A stretch of DNA of 64,000 nt from Misgurnus anguillicaudatus. Taxonomy: Eukaryota > Chordata > Actinopteri > Cypriniformes > Cobitidae. Below are positions 59,431 to 64,000 of the stretch, piece after piece. Made by a program: the position numbers and the translations under genes. Location: positions 13,198,501-13,262,500 of the forward strand of contig NC_073341.2 of the NCBI RefSeq assembly GCF_027580225.2, given 5' to 3'. A model generated the notes under the pieces. That model made no database searches. It saw only the letters and a program-made list of their open reading frames with translations, and was not told the DNA's origin. The stretch's first letter is position 1. The number at the start of each line of letters is the position of its first letter.

Positions 59431-60850
59431 AGCAGTATGTGTGTTTCCTATGCAGGGAACCCATAACTTTTTGCGCTGCAAACACAATCCTGAACCTATT
59501 GCATCAGACCTATGCTTTTCGTGTGCTGGCTGAACTTATTTTAAGGTAAAAAGTTTTCTTTAAGTGCACAATGATGCGTGAGGTGACCTCTATATGTATA
59601 TAAACCTATTACCTTTAGTGTCCCAGTCCAGATCCTTAGATCCTTGATCTGCCACCAAAAAGAACTGTATCATAAAAGATAATGTTTGTTACACGATTCA
59701 AAACCTAAATTAAATCTACCTGGGGAATTAATTTCAACTTTAGCCGCCTTTAGCTGTGTGTTACTGTACTGTGAGTACAAGTGAAAGGTCGAATGGTGGT
59801 CTCACTAACAGCTTAAACCACATCGTAAAAAAACGGACCATAAAGAACAACTGGCTACTCTATTCTGACCCCACAAAAATAGAGACAAAGCATCAGAAAG
59901 TGGGTGGTCCCCTTTTTATCTCTATGAAAAACATTAACATTGTGGATACGTGAGGGTCAGGTAAAGTCTTCTTCATAGCACCTGGTCCAATCACCTCATC
60001 TCTTATATGCTTAGGATAGCACTGAATGAGACTATCGTCCACCTGAGCAATGGTTACCTCTGTCGTACATAATTATGAAATTATCCCATTAAATTGAAAT
60101 TCTCTACTAATGAAGTATATGGGGTGGATTAAGGGCTAATTATTATGTAGTCCGCTGACCCCTAGTTTTACCCCAGCCATTTGCAAGCTGACCATTTGAG
60201 CTTGCCAAATTTGACACAGCTGACACAGGCAATAAATTTGAACTAGTTCCACCTCCCCCTTGATCTGTAATGAGACCTATAGCCCCTCACCCTCACAACA
60301 AACACACAACACTAGAAATTAGTAAGACACAATGTGAATTGTACTCAGATCAGCAGCTGATATCCTAGGTAATAGGTAAATAATATTCACTTAAAATACA
60401 ATGATTTTCCAGGGTGATGGTCATGTGACCCTTTTTAGTGAAATAGAGGCTTTGATTTGGCTTCAGAGGGTCCAGTCACATGACCGTTCAGTCTTATTAA
60501 GGGTATTTATAATTAAATACTGATCATTTAAATTATGCTAAAGTATAACACAAATGTGTAATATGAATTATAATATATATAATGTAGAAATATTTACTCT
60601 TTTTGGTTACACTTTATTTTACAACGTCGCTATTACAGTGTAATTACACATTTACATGATATGAATTAACAACATGTACTATAAGGCTTGGGGTTAGGGT
60701 TTGGTTTATGGCAGCACCTTTCTTCTGTGGGACGTATAAGCTCGAAAATGTCTCATTTTGTGAAATAAAGTAATACAGAGCAACATAAGTACATCATGGC
60801 CACAGTTTTGGCTGAACTTGCCCTTTAAGCATTGATAAGACAACAAATAA
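59431..60850. other. Intergenic; possible single-copy non-coding stretch
   Basis: 60110-60290 (GGGCTAATTATTATG, TTTGCAAGCTGACCATTTG) is complex and repeat-free. 60605-60730 is a fragment with GGTTACACTTTATTTTACAA, related to the ends of the element at 22530-23786. No gene. Confidence 0.4.
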
Positions 60851-61161
60851 TTAAAGTTTTAGTTCACTGTGCTGTTATCATTTACTCATCCTTGAGTTGT
60901 CTCAAACTTGTAAAAATTATTTTTTTATGCTGAACACAAATTAAGATATTTTGAAAATGTTTATAACCTAACAGATTTGGGACCATTCACTTCCATTTTT
61001 TTTTTCTACTGATGATGCCCCAGATCTGCTTTGTCACAAACATTTTTCAAAATATGTTCATTTCTATTCAGCAAAACAAAGACGTTTATACAAGTTTGGG
61101 ACAACTCAAGGATGAGTAAATGATAACAAAATTGTCATTTATTAGGGAACTGTCCCTTTAA
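60851..61161. mobile_element. 311-bp MITE
   Basis: TTATCATTTACTCATCCTTG and AGTTGTCTCAAACTTGTA on the left pair with TACAAGTTTGGGACAACT and CAAGGATGAGTAAATGATAA on the right. Outer ends are TTAAAG and CTTTAA. Confidence 0.75.
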
Positions 61162-61277
61162 TAACTGCTATAAAAACAATTGATCCAATGCAATGAGGTA
61201 CCCTTTCTCATCAGATTGGTTACACACATGTATAAATATATTTGTTTTTCTCATGACTTATAATATTACAGCTGCTA

Positions 61278-61751
61278 CCCAGTCTCACAAGGTTTCGTGA
61301 TATAGTCACGTAATTTTTGGATTCTTTTTTCGTGATATTATCACGAATTTCCGCATTTTTCATAATCGTATAACAAATTCCTGTTTTTGTGTGATTATCA
61401 CGTATTGGTTACTCAACTGCTTTTTAGGAAAATAAATTTTAGGACTGCTTTTTTATCCATTGTCGCTCCGGTTTAGGGTTAAATTTGGTGCTTGCATTAG
61501 AATGTCACTTTATACATTAGTTTATATTATTTTTCCTGATTTATTTTTTTATATGTCGCCTGGCATTAGGGTTAGAGTTGGGTTTGGGTAGGGATGTCAT
61601 TTTATGTAAATCCAACCCTAAACCGAACCGACAATGGTAAGAAAACAGGAATTCGTTATACGATCACGAAAAAACACGGAAATTCGTTATAATATCACGA
61701 AAAATAATAAAAAAATTATGTGACTATATAACGAAATTTCGTGAGACTGGG
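61278..61751. mobile_element. Foldback with CCCAGTCTCAC ends and TCGTGATA palindromes
   Basis: Ends CCCAGTCTCAC and GTGAGACTGGG. Each arm holds a series of TCGTGATATNNTCACGA palindromes. The core has TTAGGGTTAGAGTTGGGTTT. No coding capacity. Confidence 0.75.
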
Positions 61752-61824
61752 CTGTACATAACAGATCCATAAATGCAATTTTACCTGTATTATGTCCCTA
61801 ATTATCATCATTCAGTATATTTAC

Positions 61825-62106
61825 CTAGTTATACGATATAAAAAAGTTTGTGGCAACTTTAGGGACCAACTCAGACCAGCTCGTATGTGGATAATTCAGT
61901 TTGTGTTGCTCAATTAACACCCAATAGTTGTAGACAGCTGCTGACCGCTTCACTGCCACTCGCCCTCCAACATCTCTGAGGCCAAATCCAGTCATGTTAC
62001 TCAGAGTCCAGTCATTCTCGCAGCGGCAGTTAAAATAGCCGCCTGCTGGACAGTGAGGAGGGGGTTGACATGCGGTGCCTGGCCTGCTTTGTCCAAGAGC
62101 ACTCAA
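61825..62106 (-). other. Unrecognised 90-codon open frame
   Basis: The frame contains CPAGGYFNCRCENDWTLS and later YNYWVLIEQHKLNYPHTSW. Residue composition is more protein-like than in neighbouring frames, with paired cysteines, but the region has no good start codon. An acceptor-like CCAG precedes the cysteine-rich part. I know no family to which it belongs. It could be a lone exon, a relic, or chance. Confidence 0.15.
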
Positions 62107-62550
62107 ACATCTGTGTTATTTTTAAGAGGCAAAATGTCAGTGTGCGGTGAACAGACGGAAAGAAGGACCATGTGTGGCTGAAGCCGGCCGGGGCTCCGGT
62201 CAAAGCCTTATATCACTGGCCTGGAGTGACCAACAGGGGGAAACTGAAGGAGCAGACGGTCAAAGCTGTTTGGTCATTGCTGATGAATTATAGATTTGAT
62301 GTCAATTATAGATTTTATGTCAATTCAAGCATCAAAAGATGCTTTTGGGTCAACGACTGAGATGATCAAAAGAAATGTAAAATGTAGTTTAAAATGCTAA
62401 TTTATAATATGCTTATATGATAATTTCTTGAAACTCTATATGTAATGAATGCGTTTGTTTGTTTCATACAAAATAATTCAAACTTTATTTGATTTTTGGG
62501 TAACACTTATTTTACAGTGTCTTTGGAACACAGGTTACATGTACTTACTA

Positions 62551-63018
62551 CCTAGTCTCACAAAATTATGTATCTATACTGTCATGAATTTACACGGTTT
62601 TTAGTGATCGTATCACGAATTTCTGTTTATGTGTCATTATCACGTATTGGTAAACCATTTTCGCTTCAGTTTAGGGTTAGATTTGGTGTTTGCATTAGGA
62701 TGTGACATTAAGTATTGGTTTTTCCTTTTTTTTTTTGATTTATTTTTTATATTTTCTAAATTTTAAACCATTGTCGTCTGGCGTTAGGGTTAGAGTTGGG
62801 TTTGGGTGAGGATGTCATTTTATGTAAATCTAACCCTGAACCGAAGCGAAAATGGTAAGAAAATAGGACAAAACAGTTGAGTTACGGTAACCAATACGTG
62901 ACAATGACACAGAAACAGAAATTCGTGATACGATCACGAAAAAACACGGAAACAGTATCACGAAAAAGAATAAATAAATTACGTGACAATAAGTACGTAA
63001 ATTCGTGTGACTGGGCTG
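62551..63018. mobile_element. Second copy of the CAGCCCAGTCTCAC foldback, with a 10-bp flanking repeat
   Basis: The ends read CCTAGTCTCAC at the left and GTGACTGGGCTG at the right. The decamer GTACTTACTA occurs immediately outside both (62541-62550, 63019-63028), a likely target duplication. Arms carry GATCGTATCACGAATTTCTG and GATACGATCACG-type palindromes, and the core has TTAGGGTTAGAGTTGGGTTT. Confidence 0.78.
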
Positions 63019-63074
63019 GTACTTACTATAGTAGTAATGTTTAATTATGCATAATTACATGCAACTAACCTTCC

Positions 63075-63215
63075 CATGCTGGTCCATGCTGGTTTGGTGC
63101 TGGTTTAGCTGGTGGTCACCAGCATACAGGCATCAAACCACAACATATGATGGTCTTGCTGGTATCACAAGCATGGGATGCTGGTATACTGATGACCACC
63201 AGCATGGGATCACAT
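63075..63215. repeat. CCAGCATG/GCTGGT motif cluster
   Basis: A dense series of CATGCTGGT and ACCAGCATG in both orientations, able to fold in several ways. Probably a MITE related to 46347-46628. Confidence 0.55.
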
Positions 63216-63384
63216 TAAGGGGGCGGATAAATTGCCTGCAATTCTCGTGCGTATATCATCAGTAAATCCGGTTTTCGTGATTAGTAGTAAATCGCCCTGC
63301 TTTAAATGGAGCGACATTTACTACACAGAGCCGTATTTCACCTTCTCGGTAGGCTATGCAAAACCGTGTTCACAATCGTGGACA

Positions 63385-63980
63385 AATCTGAATGTCTCAA
63401 CAGAAATCGAGACTCATCAGACCAGGCAACATTTTTTCCAGTCTTCAACTGTCCAATTTTGGTGAGCTCTGGCAAATTGTAGCTTTTTTCCTATTTGTAG
63501 TGGAGATGAGTGGTACCCGGTGGGGTCTTCTGCTGTTGTAGCCCATCCGCCTCAAGGTTGTGCGTGTTGTGGCTTCACAAATGCTTTGCTGCATACCTCG
63601 GTTGTAACAAGTGGATATTTCAGTCAAATTTGCTCTTCTATCAGCTTGAATCAGTCGGTCCATTCTCCTATGACCTCTAGCATCAACAAGGCATTTTCGC
63701 CCACAGGACTGCCGCATACAGGATGTTTTTACCTTTTCACACCATTCTTTGTAAACCCTAGAAATGGTTGTGTGTGAAAATCCCAGTAACTGAGCAGATC
63801 GTGAAATACTCAGACCGGCCCGTCTGGCACCAACAACCATGGTCACGCTCAAAATTGCTTAAATCACATTTCTTTCCCATTCTGACATTCAGTTTGAAGT
63901 TCAGGAGATTGTCTTAGATAATTGCATTAATGAGAAATTGAACAGGTGTTCCTAATAATCCTTTAGGTGAGTGTATGATG
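63385..63980 (-). pseudogene. Truncated, frameshifted Tc1-like transposase with one terminal repeat
   Basis: The terminal repeat, read on the minus strand, is TCACCTAAAGGATTATTAGG, ending near 63975. The coding part starts at ATG 63878-63880 (MGKKCDLSNFER) and shifts frame within about 15 codons. It then reads the Tc1 helix-turn-helix DNA-binding region (VVGARRAGLSISRSAQLLGF, ISRVYKEW). A second shift occurs near 63460, just before the first part of the catalytic domain (AWSDESRF-like). Homology is lost at about 63385, so the DDE catalytic core is missing. Inactive. The opposite end of the element is not in the window. Confidence 0.88.
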
Positions 63981-64000
63981 GAGTATTTCTGTGCCAAATA

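Overview
The window is a piece of vertebrate nuclear genome, almost certainly from a teleost and most like a cyprinid. The reasons are three intron-containing genes with fish-type sequences (a Bcl-wav type Bcl-2 gene, a beta-tubulin and an fgf17), an AT-rich background, and a very dense load of short non-autonomous DNA transposons, tRNA-derived SINEs and microsatellites. I cannot name the species from sequence alone.

Layout. 1-25 kb is gene-poor and almost entirely transposon debris. It contains nested foldbacks (460-2171, 11520-13035), a 361-bp tandem triplication (6668-7763), and a cluster of hAT-type elements at 16.4-23.8 kb. In that cluster, nested insertions can be read directly from 8-bp target-site duplications, and the inner element of one pair carries a CpG-rich minisatellite with higher-order structure (about 17290-18455). 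25.0-26.5 kb holds bcl2l16 (+, two coding exons). 27.7-30.7 kb holds a complete four-exon beta-tubulin gene (-), convergent with bcl2l16, with a recognisable promoter and poly(A) signal. 31-48 kb is again intergenic, with a perfect (AGAT)30 array, a nearly identical 186-bp direct repeat pair, and several kilobase-scale inverted repeats. 48.1-52.3 kb holds a complete five-coding-exon fgf17 gene (-). 52.3-64 kb is intergenic, with more foldbacks and a truncated, frameshifted Tc1 transposase at the right edge.

The three genes do not form an operon or pathway. They act respectively at mitochondria (Bcl-2 family), in the microtubule cytoskeleton, and in secreted signalling through FGF receptors. 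Mobile elements sit inside or next to all of them: a foldback with a THAP-like reading frame is in the bcl2l16 intron, and several MITEs are in the largest fgf17 intron.

I found no convincing undescribed biochemical system. The most interesting material is structural: TSD-verified nested transposition, the CpG-rich minisatellite inside a transposon, palindromic arrays in terminal repeats, and a recent local duplication. A few orphan reading frames with splice-like or Kozak-like context are recorded as weak candidates.
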